Shown in pieces: positions 1 through 9,584 of a DNA stretch of 42,892 nt. The translations under genes were made by a program, and so were the position numbers. Source of the DNA: Saccharomonospora sp. CUA-673 (GTDB lineage: Bacteria; Actinomycetota; Actinomycetes; Mycobacteriales; Pseudonocardiaceae); contig NZ_MKKE01000036.1 in NCBI RefSeq assembly GCF_001942305.1, forward strand, positions 1 through 42,892. Direction: 5' to 3'. The stretch's first letter is position 1. Each line of letters begins with the position of its first letter. The notes below the pieces were generated by a model, which saw nothing but the letters and a program-made list of their open reading frames with translations, was not told the origin of the DNA and searched no databases.

Positions 1-124
1 AGTGTGATACCCCAAAGCCGAGGTCGACGGGATGACACTTCCCCGGCGGCAAAGCCGCCCGACATCCCAGAGGCCTGCCCGCCGGCGAGGCACCCTCACC
101 CCCCACCCCATCGTCCACCCCGAA

Positions 125-196
125 CGAAGACCTCGTGGGCTGTGCGCAGATCTCGCGGGGCGTGCGCAGATCTCGCAGTACGGAACGAAGACCTCG
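125..196. repeat. Four-unit tandem repeat of about 20 bp (core CGMAGAYCTCG)
   Basis: The 11-base core CG(A/C)AGA(T/C)CTCG occurs at 125-135, 145-155, 165-175 and 186-196, so the spacing is 20, 20 and 21 bp. The first and last copies read CGAAGACCTCG and the middle two CGCAGATCTCG. The array lies immediately left of the 21-bp array and differs from it in sequence. I see no gene in positions 1-305; the only other structure is a small GGCGGC-AAA-GCCGCC hairpin at 45-59. Long open frames across this stretch are simply products of stop-poor GC-rich repeats. Confidence 0.75.
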
Positions 197-207
197 AGCA
201 CAGAACG

Positions 208-305
208 CCAACACAGCGCCGCGAAATGCCAACACGACGCCGCAGAACGCTGACACGACGACGCGAAGTGCTGACACGGCGCCGCAGATTGCTGACACGC
301 CCGCA
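208..305. repeat. 21-bp tandem repeat array A (four full units plus one partial)
   Basis: Full units begin at 208, 229, 250 and 271 and a partial one at 292, an exact 21-bp period. Each starts C(C/T)(A/G)ACAC and continues with a CG-rich part ending in -AAATG, -GAACG, -AAGTG or -GATTG. The array abuts the stop codon of the minus-strand dehalogenase gene (306-308). The same unit recurs behind the CGNR gene, behind the hypothetical gene at 24.66 kb and behind the aminotransferase at 29.1 kb. Bases 243-281 are identical to 1731-1769, so the dehalogenase/regulator pair is flanked by a 39-bp perfect direct repeat. Confidence 0.9.
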
Positions 306-995
306 TCAGCGGGCGAGGGCCGCGGCGAGGTCGTCGAGGGAGGCGAACCGGCCGTCGACGACGTCGCTCTCCGCGGGCGGATCGCCCACCGGGCGCGCCA
401 CGTAGGCCGTGCGCATGCCGGCCGTCCGCGCCGCACGCAGATCCCACGCGTGCGCGGCGACCATGAGCACCCGTTCCGGTTCGCAGCCCACCACGTCGAG
501 TGCCGCGCGGTAGACCTGCGCCGCCGGCTTGTAGGTCCCGACGTCGTCGGCCGACAGCACCTGATGCCAGCGCAGCCCGGCACGCGCACTCAACCACAAC
601 AGCGTCGAGCGGTCCGCATTGGACAGTCCGACGATCGGCAGGGCCGACGCGATCCGCGCCAGCGCGGTTGCCGAGTCCGCCCACGGCCGCAGCCTTCGGC
701 CGGCCAGCGCCAGCCGATCGACCACGGCGGCGGCGACGAGGTCGGCATCGCCGGCCACCCGCTCGGCCGCCTCCCGGTCCAGGACCGCACTCCCCACGTA
801 GGCCCGCTCCCCCGCCACGATGCGGCGCTGCTCGTTCTCGACGTGCCGCTGCCACAGCACCGCCAGCTGCGAGACCCGGTCGTCGCCCGCACCCGGGGCG
901 GCCTCGCCGACCGCGCTCCGGATTCCTCCCGGCTCGTCCACCAACGTGCCCAGCACGTCGAAGACCACCGCCTCGAGCTCGTCCATACCCTGCAT
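306..995 (-). CDS. Haloacid dehalogenase type II (HAD superfamily hydrolase)
   Basis: A 229-residue protein with the ordered HAD motifs: nucleophile motif I VVFDVLGTLVDE near the N-terminus, motif II VGLSNAD, the conserved lysine in GTYKPAAQVY, and motif IV VAAHAWDLRAA. The AAHxWD motif and the length are typical of type II (L-2-haloacid dehalogenase-like) members, cytoplasmic enzymes that hydrolyse carbon-halogen or related bonds through an Asp ester; the true substrate cannot be read from sequence. The ATG at 995 is preferred because GGGAG lies 6 nt upstream; an internal ATG at 986 has no good ribosome site. It is divergent from the CGNR regulator gene, with only 74 bp between them, and that gap carries two dyads likely to control one or both genes. 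Confidence 0.85.
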   Translation of the reverse strand: MQGMDELEAVVFDVLGTLVDEPGGIRSAVGEAAPGAGDDRVSQLAVLWQRHVENEQRRIVAGERAYVGSAVLDREAAERVAGDADLVAAAVVDRLALAGRRLRPWADSATALARIASALPIVGLSNADRSTLLWLSARAGLRWHQVLSADDVGTYKPAAQVYRAALDVVGCEPERVLMVAAHAWDLRAARTAGMRTAYVARPVGDPPAESDVVDGRFASLDDLAAALAR

Positions 996-1009
996 GCCCC
1001 ACTCCCAGC

Positions 1010-1030
1010 GTCACCGGTTCAACTGGTGAC
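1010..1030. promoter_or_regulatory. Candidate CGNR operator, dyad 1
   Basis: A 21-bp near-perfect palindrome with arms GTCACCGGTT and AACTGGTGAC around a central C; nine of ten arm pairs match. It lies directly upstream of the candidate -35 box of the CGNR gene and 15 bp from the start codon of the divergent dehalogenase gene, a position suited to control in both directions. The regulatory role is inferred. Confidence 0.55.
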
Positions 1031-1034
1031 GAGT

Positions 1035-1063
1035 TTGCTGCCACAGCCGTCACCGGTCAAGAT
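1035..1063 (+). promoter_or_regulatory. Candidate promoter of the CGNR gene (leaderless)
   Basis: TTGCTG at 1035-1040, a 17-bp spacer, then CAAGAT at 1058-1063. The GTG start at 1070 begins 6 nt after the -10 box and has no ribosome binding site in front, so a leaderless transcript is the simplest reading. Dyad 2 covers the -10 box and the predicted transcription start. Confidence 0.45.
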
Positions 1064-1069
1064 GGTGAC
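1049..1069. promoter_or_regulatory. Candidate CGNR operator, dyad 2
   Basis: A second 21-bp site with the same GTCACC...GGTGAC outer arms as dyad 1 (6 + 6 bases perfect, inner bases less symmetric). Centre-to-centre distance from dyad 1 is 39 bp. It ends at the base before the GTG start of the CGNR gene and overlaps the candidate -10 box, so a protein bound here would block transcription: a plausible autorepression site. Confidence 0.5.
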
Positions 1070-1699
1070 GTGGAGTTCTCCTTCGTGAGCGGCGATCCTG
1101 CGCTCGACCTGGCCGCGACCGTCGGATACCGGCGGACCGAACCCGTCGACCTCCTCAAGGGCCCTGCTGACCTGGAACGATGGGTGAATGCGTGCGACGG
1201 GCTCCCCGCCGAGGTCGCGGCTGATCTCGCAAGCTTCGATGCCGCGGTCACCCTGAGGGAAGCGGTGTACCGCCTGGCGCTCGCCCGCACCCGCGGCGAC
1301 CCGTTCGACCCCGCCGACGTCGAGGTCGTCAACACCACCGCGAACGGCCCGGCGCTGGCGCTCGAACTGGTCGACGGCGGCATGCGGATCACCGGCGGTA
1401 TCCGCGCCGCGCTGGCCCACGTCGCCCGCGGCGGCATCACGGTGCTCGCCGCCGCGCCAACCCCGAGTGCGGTGAGCCAGTCTGCAGCGGCCCCGGCTCC
1501 GAGCTCCCCGCCTGCCGACTCCTCGAGTTCGAACGCCACGCCGCCTGCCGCTCCGATCAAGGAATGCGCACGCCCCGACTGCACCCGGCTCTACCTGGAC
1601 CGGTCCCGCGGTGCCCGGCGCACCTGGTGCGGCATGAGCGAATGCGGCAACCGCGTCAAGGCCGCCGCCTACCGTGCCCGACGTCGAGCGGCGGGCTGA
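1070..1699 (+). CDS. CGNR zinc-finger transcriptional regulator (ABATE domain)
   Basis: A 209-residue protein. Residues 1-120 match the ABATE (DUF1470) domain, beginning VEFSFVSGDPALDLAATVG; residues 120-165 are a low-complexity Ala/Pro/Ser linker; the C-terminus is a CGNR zinc finger with CARPDC and WCGMSECGNR supplying four cysteines, followed by the basic AAAYRARRR. The family is thought to act as DNA-binding transcription factors, but few members have been characterised. The GTG at 1070 is chosen because family members usually start right at this EFxFVSGDPALD motif and because a -10-like CAAGAT lies 6 nt upstream. The TGA stop is formed by the first unit of 21-bp repeat array B. Probable self-regulation through the two dyads at 1010-1069; the divergent dehalogenase is a likely co-target. 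Confidence 0.85.
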   Translation: MEFSFVSGDPALDLAATVGYRRTEPVDLLKGPADLERWVNACDGLPAEVAADLASFDAAVTLREAVYRLALARTRGDPFDPADVEVVNTTANGPALALELVDGGMRITGGIRAALAHVARGGITVLAAAPTPSAVSQSAAAPAPSSPPADSSSSNATPPAAPIKECARPDCTRLYLDRSRGARRTWCGMSECGNRVKAAAYRARRRAAG

Positions 1700-1821
1700 C
1701 ACCGCGACGCGAGATGCTGACACGCCCGCACAGAACGCTGACACGACGACGCGAAGTGCTGACACGGCGACGCCAGATGCCAACACGGCGACGTGGGGTG
1801 CTGCCACGGCGACACAGACGA
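1696..1821. repeat. 21-bp tandem repeat array B (six exact units)
   Basis: Six consecutive 21-bp units start at 1696, 1717, 1738, 1759, 1780 and 1801 with no length variation. Units begin CTGACAC, CCAACAC or CTGCCAC. The CTGACAC of the first unit supplies the TGA stop (1697-1699) of the CGNR gene, and the last unit runs into the rpoC terminator stem. The unit at 1738-1758 is identical to that at 250-270 of array A. No spacer sequences separate the units, so this is not a CRISPR array. Confidence 0.92.
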
Positions 1822-1863
1822 GAAGGACCCCCGGGCCGTTGTGCCGCCCGGGGGTCCTTCTCG
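1819..1863. terminator. Terminator of rpoBC, also serving the CGNR gene
   Basis: A perfect 18-bp stem (1819-1836 with 1846-1863) and a 9-nt loop, arms CGAGAAGGACCCCCGGGC and its complement. It lies 11 bp past the rpoC stop codon, between the converging CGNR and rpoC genes, so it can end transcription from both sides. There is no strong U tract on either strand. Confidence 0.85.
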
Positions 1864-1873
1864 TTGCTGTTCC

Positions 1874-4800
1874 TTACCGGAAGTCGCGACCGAAGTCGTA
1901 GTCGTCCAGCGGGACGGCGGCACCGGTACCCGTACCGAACACGTCCGGGGTGTAGTAGCCGTCGTCGTAGGACGGGATCGCGTAGGCGGCGACCCGTGCC
2001 TCCTCGGTGGGCTGCACCTGGATGTTGCGGTACCGGTTGATGCCCGTGCCGGCCGGGATCAACTTACCGATGATCACGTTCTCCTTGAGGCCGATCAGGG
2101 AGTCGCTGCGGCCGTTGATGGCGGCGTCGGTCAGGACACGCGTGGTCTCCTGGAACGACGCGGCCGACAGCCACGAGTCCGTGGTCAGCGAGGCCTTCGT
2201 GATACCCATCAGCACCGGGCGACCGGAGGCGGGCTCGCCGCCCTCGGCCACGGCCTGCCGGTTGGTCTGCTCGAAGCGCGTGCGCTCCGGCAGCTCGCCC
2301 GGCAGGAACTCCGTGGCACCCGAGTCGATGATCGTCACGCGGCGCAGCATCTGCCGCACGATGACCTCGATGTGCTTGTCGTGGATGCCCACGCCCTGCG
2401 CCCGGTAGACCTTCTGGACCTCGTCGACGAGGTGCATCTGCGCCTCGCGCGGACCCATGACACGCAGCACCTCGTGCGGGTCCGGCGTGCCCTCGAGCAG
2501 CGGCTGGCCGACCCCGACGTGGTCGCCGTCGGCGAGCGGGCCGTTGGGGCCCACGGCGAGACGCTGACGCTTCGACAGCTTGTCGAAGACGATCTCCTCG
2601 CTGCCGTCGTCCGGGATGAGCGTGATCTTCCAGAACCGCTCGCTCTCCTCGATGCGCACCCGGCCGTCGACGTCGGCGATCGGCGCCTTGCCCTTCGGGA
2701 CACGGGCCTCGAACAGCTCCGTGACACGCGGCAGACCCGTCGTGATGTCGTCACCGGCGACACCACCCTGGTGGAACGTACGCATCGTCAGCTGCGTACC
2801 GGGCTCACCGATCGACTGGGCGGCGACGATGCCGACGGCCTCGCCGACGTCCACCAGCTTGCCGGTGGCCATCGAACGGCCGTAGCAGGTCGCGCACACG
2901 CCGACCGACGACTCGCAGGTGAGCACGCTGCGCACCTTGACCTTGGTGATGCCGCTGGCGATCAGCTTCTCGATCGCCGGGTCGCCCAGGTCGTCACCGG
3001 CGTTGAGCACCACGTTGCCCTGCGCGTCGACGGCGTCGGCGGCGAGGCTGCGGGCGTAGGCGCTGGTCTCGACGTTCGCACCGCGCACGATGCGGCCGTC
3101 GCCCAGGTCCTCGCCGATGACCATGTTGATGCCGCGACCCGTGCCGCAGTCGACCTCGCGGACGATGACGTCCTGCGACACGTCCACCAGACGACGGGTC
3201 AGGTAACCCGAGTCGGCGGTACGCAGCGCCGTGTCGGCCAGACCCTTACGGGCACCGTGCGTGGCGATGAAGTACTCCGCCACCGACAGGCCCTCACGGA
3301 AGTTGGCCTTGATCGGACGCGGGATGTACTCACCCTTCGGGTTGGACACCAGACCACGCATGCCGGCCAGCGACCGGACCTGCGTCATGTTGCCCGCCGC
3401 GCCCGACTTCACGATCATCGAGATCGGGTTGTCGTCGGGGAAGTAGTCCTCCATGACCTTGGCGACGTCCTCCGTCGCCTGGCCCCACACCTTGACGAGC
3501 TCGTTGTTGCGCTCGGAGTGCGAGAGCTGACCGCGCTGGTAGCGCTTCTCCACCTGGGCGGCCTTGGACTCGTAGTCGTCGAGGATCTCCTTCTTCTCCG
3601 GCGGCACGAGGACGTCGGAGATGGCGACCGTGACACCGGAGCGCGTGGCCCAGTGGAAACCGGCGTCCTTGAGCCGGTCCAGGGTCTGCGCGACCTGCGT
3701 CATCGAGTAGCGCTCGGCGAGGTCGTTGACGATGACGGCCTGACGCTTCTTCGGCAGCGGCTCGTTGATGAACTGGTAGTCCGCCGGCAGCAGGTTGTTG
3801 AACAGCACCCGCCCGAGCGTCGTCTCGGCCAGCCACGGCTGACCGGGCTCCCACCCGGCCTCGCGCAGCGCCGGCTCCTGGTCCTTCGCCGGCTGGCGGT
3901 CCTTCACGCGGATCTTGATCGGCGCGTGCAGGCCCAGCTGCTTCATGTCGAAGGCCATGATCGCCTCGGCCTCGGACGAGTACACGTGGCCGGCACCCGT
4001 GGCGTTCTCGTCGAGACGCGTCAGGTGGTACAGGCCCGTGACCATGTCCAGTCGCGGCATCGCCAGCGGACGACCCGAGGCCGGCGACAGGATGTTGTTC
4101 GCCGACAGCATCAGGATGCGCGCCTCGGCCTGCGCCTCCGCCGACAGCGGCAGGTGCACGGCCATCTGGTCACCGTCGAAGTCGGCGTTGAACGCCTCGC
4201 AGACCAGCGGGTGCAGCTGGATGGCCTTGCCTTCCACCAGCTGCGGCTCGAAGGCCTGGATACCGAGGCGGTGCAGCGTCGGAGCACGGTTGAGCAGCAC
4301 GGGGTGGCCGTTGATGACCTCTTCCAGCACGTCCCACACGGCCGGCTTCGACCGCTCCACCATCCGCTTGGCGGACTTGATGTTCTGCGCGTGGTTGAGG
4401 TCCACGAGCCGCTTCATGACGAACGGCTTGAACAGCTCGAGCGCCATGTCCTTCGGCAGACCGCACTGGTGCAGCTTCAGCTGCGGGCCGACGATGATGA
4501 CCGAACGGCCCGAGTAGTCGACGCGCTTGCCGAGCAGGTTCTGACGGAAGCGGCCCTGCTTGCCCTTGAGCAGGTCGGACAGCGACTTCAGCGGCCGGTT
4601 GCCCGGGCCGGTCACCGGACGCCCGCGACGGCCGTTGTCGAACAGCGCGTCGACGGACTCCTGCAGCATCCGCTTCTCGTTGTTGACGATGATCTCGGGC
4701 GCACCGAGGTCGATCAGTCGCTTGAGGCGGTTGTTGCGGTTGATGACCCGGCGGTACAGGTCGTTGAGGTCCGACGTGGCGAAGCGGCCACCGTCGAGCT

Positions 4801-5785
4801 GCACCATCGGGCGCAGCTCCGGCGGGATCACCGGGACGGCGTCGAGCACCATGCCGCGCGGGTCGTTGCCCGTGGCCTGGAAGGCCGCGACGACCTTCAG
4901 GCGCTTGAGCGCACGCAGCTTCTTCTGGCCCTTGCCGCCGCGGATCGTCTCGCGCAGCGACTCGGCCTCGGCGTCGACGTCGAAGTCCTCGGCCAGCTTC
5001 TGGATGGCCTCGGCGCCCATGCCGCCGGTGAAGTACTCGCCGTAGCGGTCGATCAGCTCGCGGTAGAGCAGTTCGTCGACGACCAGCTGCCGCGGCTCGA
5101 GCTTGGTGAAGGTGTTCCAGACCTCCTCGAGCCGGTCCAGCTCACGCTGGGCCCGGTCGCGGAGCTGGCGCATCTCCCGCTCGCCGCCCTCCTTGACCTT
5201 GCGCTTGACGTCGGACTTCGCGCCCTCGTTCTCGAGCTCGGCCAGGTCGGCTTCCAGCTTCTGCGCGCGCTCCTCGATGTCGGAGTCGCGCTTGGCCTCG
5301 ATGTTCTTGCGCTCCACGCCGATCTCGCTCTCGAGCGTCGGCATGTCGTTGTGCCGCAGCTCGGTGTTCACCGTGGTGATCACGTACGCCGCGAAGTAGA
5401 TGATCTTCTCGAGGTCCTTCGGGGCCAGGTCCAGCAGGTAGCCCAGCCGCGACGGAACGCCCTTGAAGTACCAGATGTGCGTGACCGGGGCGGCCAGCTC
5501 GATGTGGCCCATCCGCTCACGGCGCACCTTGGCGCGCGTCACCTCGACGCCGCAGCGCTCACAGATGATGCCCTTGAAGCGCACGCGCTTGTACTTGCCG
5601 CAGTAGCACTCCCAGTCCCGGGTCGGACCGAAGATCTTCTCGCAGAAGAGTCCGTCCTTCTCGGGCTTGAGGGTGCGGTAGTTGATGGTTTCGGGCTTCT
5701 TGACCTCGCCGAAGGACCACTGGCGGATGTCGTCGGCGGTCGCCAGGCCGATGCGAAGCTCATCGAAGAAATTGACGTCCAGCAA
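1874..5785 (-). CDS. rpoC: DNA-directed RNA polymerase subunit beta'
   Basis: A 1303-residue beta' subunit, the catalytic half of RNA polymerase. The metal-binding [12 protein letters not shown] motif supplies the three active-site aspartates. The N-terminal zinc finger cysteines are seen in [20 protein letters not shown], and the second zinc site in the [13 protein letters not shown] region. A charged helical insert (about residues 140-240) is the one characteristic of actinobacteria. The first codon is TTG: the protein opens [19 protein letters not shown], matching the usual actinobacterial start, and purine-rich AGAAAGAAG lies upstream. It follows rpoB by 51 bp in one transcription unit and ends at the 18-bp hairpin terminator. 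No break or missing residue seen. Confidence 0.98.
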   Translation of the reverse strand: MLDVNFFDELRIGLATADDIRQWSFGEVKKPETINYRTLKPEKDGLFCEKIFGPTRDWECYCGKYKRVRFKGIICERCGVEVTRAKVRRERMGHIELAAPVTHIWYFKGVPSRLGYLLDLAPKDLEKIIYFAAYVITTVNTELRHNDMPTLESEIGVERKNIEAKRDSDIEERAQKLEADLAELENEGAKSDVKRKVKEGGEREMRQLRDRAQRELDRLEEVWNTFTKLEPRQLVVDELLYRELIDRYGEYFTGGMGAEAIQKLAEDFDVDAEAESLRETIRGGKGQKKLRALKRLKVVAAFQATGNDPRGMVLDAVPVIPPELRPMVQLDGGRFATSDLNDLYRRVINRNNRLKRLIDLGAPEIIVNNEKRMLQESVDALFDNGRRGRPVTGPGNRPLKSLSDLLKGKQGRFRQNLLGKRVDYSGRSVIIVGPQLKLHQCGLPKDMALELFKPFVMKRLVDLNHAQNIKSAKRMVERSKPAVWDVLEEVINGHPVLLNRAPTLHRLGIQAFEPQLVEGKAIQLHPLVCEAFNADFDGDQMAVHLPLSAEAQAEARILMLSANNILSPASGRPLAMPRLDMVTGLYHLTRLDENATGAGHVYSSEAEAIMAFDMKQLGLHAPIKIRVKDRQPAKDQEPALREAGWEPGQPWLAETTLGRVLFNNLLPADYQFINEPLPKKRQAVIVNDLAERYSMTQVAQTLDRLKDAGFHWATRSGVTVAISDVLVPPEKKEILDDYESKAAQVEKRYQRGQLSHSERNNELVKVWGQATEDVAKVMEDYFPDDNPISMIVKSGAAGNMTQVRSLAGMRGLVSNPKGEYIPRPIKANFREGLSVAEYFIATHGARKGLADTALRTADSGYLTRRLVDVSQDVIVREVDCGTGRGINMVIGEDLGDGRIVRGANVETSAYARSLAADAVDAQGNVVLNAGDDLGDPAIEKLIASGITKVKVRSVLTCESSVGVCATCYGRSMATGKLVDVGEAVGIVAAQSIGEPGTQLTMRTFHQGGVAGDDITTGLPRVTELFEARVPKGKAPIADVDGRVRIEESERFWKITLIPDDGSEEIVFDKLSKRQRLAVGPNGPLADGDHVGVGQPLLEGTPDPHEVLRVMGPREAQMHLVDEVQKVYRAQGVGIHDKHIEVIVRQMLRRVTIIDSGATEFLPGELPERTRFEQTNRQAVAEGGEPASGRPVLMGITKASLTTDSWLSAASFQETTRVLTDAAINGRSDSLIGLKENVIIGKLIPAGTGINRYRNIQVQPTEEARVAAYAIPSYDDGYYTPDVFGTGTGAAVPLDDYDFGRDFR

Positions 5786-5836
5786 GGGGGACTTCTTTCT
5801 CTCGAACGAAGTATGAGTCGATTGCGGGCAGGCGGA

Positions 5837-8800
5837 TCAGCCTTGGACGATCTCGTCCGCGGACGGCGACTCGTTCCGGGACAGGTTGATCCCGAGGTTC
5901 GCCGCGGCGCGTTCGAGGTCCTCGTCGTCGGAGTCGCGCATCTCGATGGCGGCACCGTCGCTGGAGAGCACCTCGACGTTCAGGCACAGCGACTGGAGTT
6001 CCTTCAGCAGAACCTTGAAGGACTCCGGGATGCCCGGCGACGGCATGTTCTCGCCCTTGACGATGGCCTCGTAGACCTTCACGCGGCCGAGCACGTCGTC
6101 GGACTTGATGGTGAGCAGCTCCTGCAGCGTGTATGCCGCGCCGTAGGCCTGCATCGCCCAGCACTCCATCTCACCGAAGCGCTGGCCACCGAACTGCGCC
6201 TTACCACCCAGCGGCTGCTGCGTGATCATCGAGTACGGACCCGTGGACCGCGCGTGGATCTTGTCGTCCACCATGTGGTGCAGCTTCAGCATGTACATGT
6301 AGCCGACGGCCACCGGGTACGGGAACGGCTCACCGGAGCGGCCGTCCATCAGCGTCGCCTTGCCGTCCTCGGCGACCATGCGGTCACCGTCGCGGTTCGG
6401 CTTCGTCGACGACAGCAGCCCCATCAGCTCTTCCTCGCGGGCACCGTCGAACACCGGCGTCGCGGTGTTGGTGCCCGGGTCGACGTCCCGCAGCTCCTCG
6501 GGCAGCTTCCCGGCCCAGTCGGGGTTGCCCTCGACCTTCCAGCCCTGCGAGGCCAGCCAGCCCAGGTGCAGCTCGAGGATCTGGCCGATGTTCATCCGTC
6601 GCGGCACACCGTGCGTGTTCAGCACGACGTCGACGGGCGTGCCGTCCGGGAGGAACGGCATGTCCTCCGCGGGCAGGATCTTGCCGATGACGCCCTTGTT
6701 GCCGTGCCGGCCGGCGAGCTTGTCGCCGTCCTGGACCTTCGACTTCTTCGCCACGTACACGCGCACGAGCTCGTTGACGCCCGGGGGCAGCTCGTCGTCC
6801 TCCTCGCGGGAGAACACGCGGATGCCGATGACCTTGCCGGTCTCGCCGTGCGGCACCTTCAGCGACGTGTCGCGCACCTCGCGCGCCTTCTCGCCGAAGA
6901 TCGCGCGCAGCAGGCGCTCCTCCGGGGTCAGCTCGGTCTCGCCCTTGGGCGTGACCTTGCCGACCAGGATGTCGCCGTCGCGGACCTCGGCACCGATGCG
7001 GATGATGCCCCGCTCGTCGAGGTCGGCCAGCACGTCCTCGGAGACGTTCGGGATGTCCCGGGTGATCTCCTCGGCACCGAGCTTGGTGTCGCGGGCGTCG
7101 ATCTCGTGCTCCTCGATGTGGATCGAGGTGAGCACGTCGTCCTGGACGAGCCGCTGCGAGATGACGATGGCGTCCTCGTAGTTGTGGCCCTCCCACGGCA
7201 TGACCGCCACGAGCAGGTTCTTGCCGAGCGCCATCTCACCGGACTCGGTGGACGGGCCGTCGGCCAGCACCTGGCCCTGCTCCACGCGGTCACCCTCGTT
7301 GACCACCGGACGGTGGTTGAAGCAGGTGCCGGCGTTGGTGCGACGGAACTTGTAGAGCCCGTAGGTCTTCCGCGTGCCGTCGTCGTGCATGACCGTGATC
7401 ATGTCGGCCGACAGCTCCTCGACCACGCCGGCCTGCTCGGCGACGAGCACGTCACCGGCGTCGACGGCCGCGGTCAGCTCGACGCCCGTGCCGACCAGCG
7501 GCGAGGACGCCTGCAGGAGCGGCACGGCCTGACGCTGCATGTTGGCGCCCATGAGCGCACGGTTGGCGTCGTCGTGCTCGAGGAACGGGATCATGCCGGT
7601 GGCGACGGAGACCATCTGCCGCGGCGACACGTCCATGTAGTCGATGTCCTGCGGGTCGATCAGCTCGACCTCGCCGCCCTTGCGGCGACCCAGGACCTGC
7701 TCCTCGACGAACGAGCCGTCCTCGTCGTTCAGCGGGGCGTTGGCCTGCGCCTTGACGAAGCGGTCCTCCTCGTCGGCGGTCAGGTAGTGCACCTCGTCGG
7801 TGACCTTGCCGTCGACGACCTTCCGGTACGGCGTCTCGATGAAGCCGAACGGGTTGACGCGGGCGTAGGCGCACAGCGAGCCGATGAGGCCGATGTTCGG
7901 GCCTTCCGGCGTCTCGATCGGGCACATGCGGCCGTAGTGGCTGGGGTGGACGTCGCGGACGTCCATGCCCGCGCGCTCACGGGACAGACCGCCCGGGCCC
8001 AGCGCCGACAGGCGGCGCTTGTGGGTCAGACCCGACAGCGGGTTGTTCTGGTCCATGAACTGCGACAGCTGCGAGGTACCGAAGAACTCGCGGATCGCGG
8101 CCACGACGGGACGGATGTTGATCAGCGTCTGCGGCGTGATCGCCTCGACGTCCTGGGTCGTCATGCGCTCACGCACGACGCGCTCCATGCGCGAGAGGCC
8201 GACGCGGATCTGGTTCTGGATCAGCTCGCCGACCGTGCGCAGGCGACGGTTGCCGAAGTGGTCGATGTCGTCGGTCTCGACGGGCACCTCGGTCTCGCCC
8301 GGCTGCATCGTCTCCTCGCCCGCGTGCAGGCGGACCAGGTACTCGATGGTCGTGACGATGTCTTCCTCGGTGAGCGTGCCGGTCTCGTACGGCAGGTCGA
8401 TACCGAGCTTCTTGTTGATCTTGTAGCGACCAACCTTGGCGAGGTCGTAGCGCTTGTCCTTGAAGAACAGGTTCTCCAGGAGCGTCTGGGCGCTCTCCTT
8501 CGTCGGCGGCTCGCCGGGGCGCAGCTTGCGGTAGATGTCCAGCAGCGCCTCGTCGGTGCCGGCGGTGGAGTCCTTCTCGAGCGTCGCGAGCAGCGTCTCG
8601 GAGAAGGAGAAACGCTCGCGGATCTGCTCGGTGGTCCAGCCGAGGGCCTTCAGGAGCACCGTGACGGGCTGGCGACGCTTGCGGTCGATCCGCACACCGA
8701 CGGTGTCGCGCTTGTCGACGTCGAACTCGAGCCACGCACCCCGGCTCGGAATGATCTTGACGCTGAAGACGTCCTTGTCGGTCGACTTGTCGATGGCCTG

Positions 8801-9334
8801 GTCGAAGTAGACGCCGGGCGACCGGACGAGCTGCGAGACGACGACACGCTCGGTGCCGTTGATGATGAATGTGCCCTTGTCGGTCATCACGGGGAAGTCG
8901 CCCATGAAGACCGTCTGGCTCTTGATCTCACCGGTGTTGTTGTTGACGAACTCGGCCGTGACGAACAGCGGCGCCGCGTACGTCATGTCCTTGTCCTTGC
9001 ACTCCTCGACGGAGGCCTTGACCTCGTCGAAGCGCGGGTCGGAGAAGGAGAGGGACATCGAGCCGGAGAAGTCCTCGATGGGCGAGATCTCGCCCAGGAC
9101 CTCAGCCAGGCCGCCGACCGGGTTCTCGTCGCCGTCGTTGACGGCACGTTCGAACCACGCTTCGGAGCCGGTGAACCATTCGAATGACCGGATCTGCACG
9201 TCAAGCAGGTCAGGAGTGCCCAGCGGTTCACGGATCTTCGCGAATGAGACCCGCTTCGGTGCTCCTGGAATTCCCGTTGACGAGCGCGTCGAGGTGGTCG
9301 CAGCAGTGGCCTGATTCGCGGGAGAGACTGCAAG
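5837..9334 (-). CDS. rpoB: DNA-directed RNA polymerase subunit beta (start codon damaged)
   Basis: The beta subunit of RNA polymerase, about 1165 residues. The rifampicin region reads [19 protein letters not shown] with the usual Asp, His and Ser, as in rifampicin-sensitive enzymes. The first conventional in-frame start is GTG at 9199, but the frame stays open and clearly homologous upstream: residues such as [15 protein letters not shown] are conserved in actinobacterial RpoB. The natural start should lie at about 9334, where GGAAGGA sits 5 nt upstream; the in-frame codon there reads CTT followed by GCA GTC TCT. One extra G (TTG GCA GTC) would give a normal TTG start, so I infer a one-base deletion at 9331-9334. 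Coordinates give the restored gene. No other ATG, GTG or TTG exists in frame between the upstream stop and 9199. Confidence 0.95.
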   Translation of the reverse strand, partial: LAVSPANQATAATTSTRSSTGIPGAPKRVSFAKIREPLGTPDLLDVQIRSFEWFTGSEAWFERAVNDGDENPVGGLAEVLGEISPIEDFSGSMSLSFSDPRFDEVKASVEECKDKDMTYAAPLFVTAEFVNNNTGEIKSQTVFMGDFPVMTDKGTFIINGTERVVVSQLVRSPGVYFDQAIDKSTDKDVFSVKIIPSRGAWLEFDVDKRDTVGVRIDRKRRQPVTVLLKALGWTTEQIRERFSFSETLLATLEKDSTAGTDEALLDIYRKLRPGEPPTKESAQTLLENLFFKDKRYDLAKVGRYKINKKLGIDLPYETGTLTEEDIVTTIEYLVRLHAGEETMQPGETEVPVETDDIDHFGNRRLRTVGELIQNQIRVGLSRMERVVRERMTTQDVEAITPQTLINIRPVVAAIREFFGTSQLSQFMDQNNPLSGLTHKRRLSALGPGGLSRERAGMDVRDVHPSHYGRMCPIETPEGPNIGLIGSLCAYARVNPFGFIETPYRKVVDGKVTDEVHYLTADEEDRFVKAQANAPLNDEDGSFVEEQVLGRRKGGEVELIDPQDIDYMDVSPRQMVSVATGMIPFLEHDDANRALMGANMQRQAVPLLQASSPLVGTGVELTAAVDAGDVLVAEQAGVVEELSADMITVMHDDGTRKTYGLYKFRRTNAGTCFNHRPVVNEGDRVEQGQVLADGPSTESGEMALGKNLLVAVMPWEGHNYEDAIVISQRLVQDDVLTSIHIEEHEIDARDTKLGAEEITRDIPNVSEDVLADLDERGIIRIGAEVRDGDILVGKVTPKGETELTPEERLLRAIFGEKAREVRDTSLKVPHGETGKVIGIRVFSREEDDELPPGVNELVRVYVAKKSKVQDGDKLAGRHGNKGVIGKILPAEDMPFLPDGTPVDVVLNTHGVPRRMNIGQILELHLGWLASQGWKVEGNPDWAGKLPEELRDVDPGTNTATPVFDGAREEELMGLLSSTKPNRDGDRMVAEDGKATLMDGRSGEPFPYPVAVGYMYMLKLHHMVDDKIHARSTGPYSMITQQPLGGKAQFGGQRFGEMECWAMQAYGAAYTLQELLTIKSDDVLGRVKVYEAIVKGENMPSPGIPESFKVLLKELQSLCLNVEVLSSDGAAIEMRDSDDEDLERAAANLGINLSRNESPSADEIVQG

Positions 9335-9469
9335 ATGCGTCCTTCCGGGGACATAAGCGGTTGAGCAGCCGCGTTAGCGACGAGCAACACGAACTGTCAA
9401 GGGTGCGGTGGCGCCGACCATCCTAGCCACCGACAATGGGCAGCATGAAAGAGGGCAGCGCAAAGAAGC
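9335..9469 (-). promoter_or_regulatory. rpoB 5' leader
   Basis: About 130 nt between the proximal promoter and the rpoB start. The first part of the transcript (9422-9466) is pyrimidine-rich and contains CTGCCCTCTTTCATGCTGCC; the last part carries the GGAAGGA ribosome site. I see no strong hairpin. The remainder up to 9700 holds the distal promoter and nothing else recognisable. Confidence 0.4.
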
Positions 9470-9499
9470 AGTCTAGCCCGGACGACGGCGACTTGTCGA
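9470..9499 (-). promoter_or_regulatory. Candidate proximal rpoB promoter
   Basis: On the minus strand TCGACA (9494-9499), an 18-bp spacer and TAGACT (9470-9475), a good match to the housekeeping sigma consensus. Predicted start of transcription is near 9463, giving a leader of about 130 nt. Confidence 0.55.
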
Positions 9500-9584
9500 G
9501 GGGGCTCTCCAGACCGGGGCCCAAGCCTCGCTTCGCTCGTCGTCGGCTCGCCTCCCGCAGGCTCACCGTGCGCTATTGCCTGTA

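Noticed and set aside
208..305. CRISPR array
   Set aside because: Units are contiguous at 21 bp without unique spacers and there are no cas genes.
4..405. Protein with TRRREVL repeats across array A
   Set aside because: The 7-residue repeat is only the translation of the 21-bp DNA repeat; the same appears in several frames and at array B.
8000..8125. Rifampicin-resistance substitution in rpoB
   Set aside because: The region shows the ordinary residues at the usual Asp, His and Ser positions.
1793..9187. A 2464-residue open frame on the plus strand
   Set aside because: It is the antisense shadow of rpoB and rpoC; in GC-rich genes the opposite frame seldom has stops. Composition is Arg/Leu/His/Val-rich with no domains.
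5837..9199. Taking GTG 9199 as the true rpoB start
   Set aside because: Conserved RpoB residues continue upstream in frame to a good ribosome site at 9340, so 9199 would remove a conserved part of the protein.
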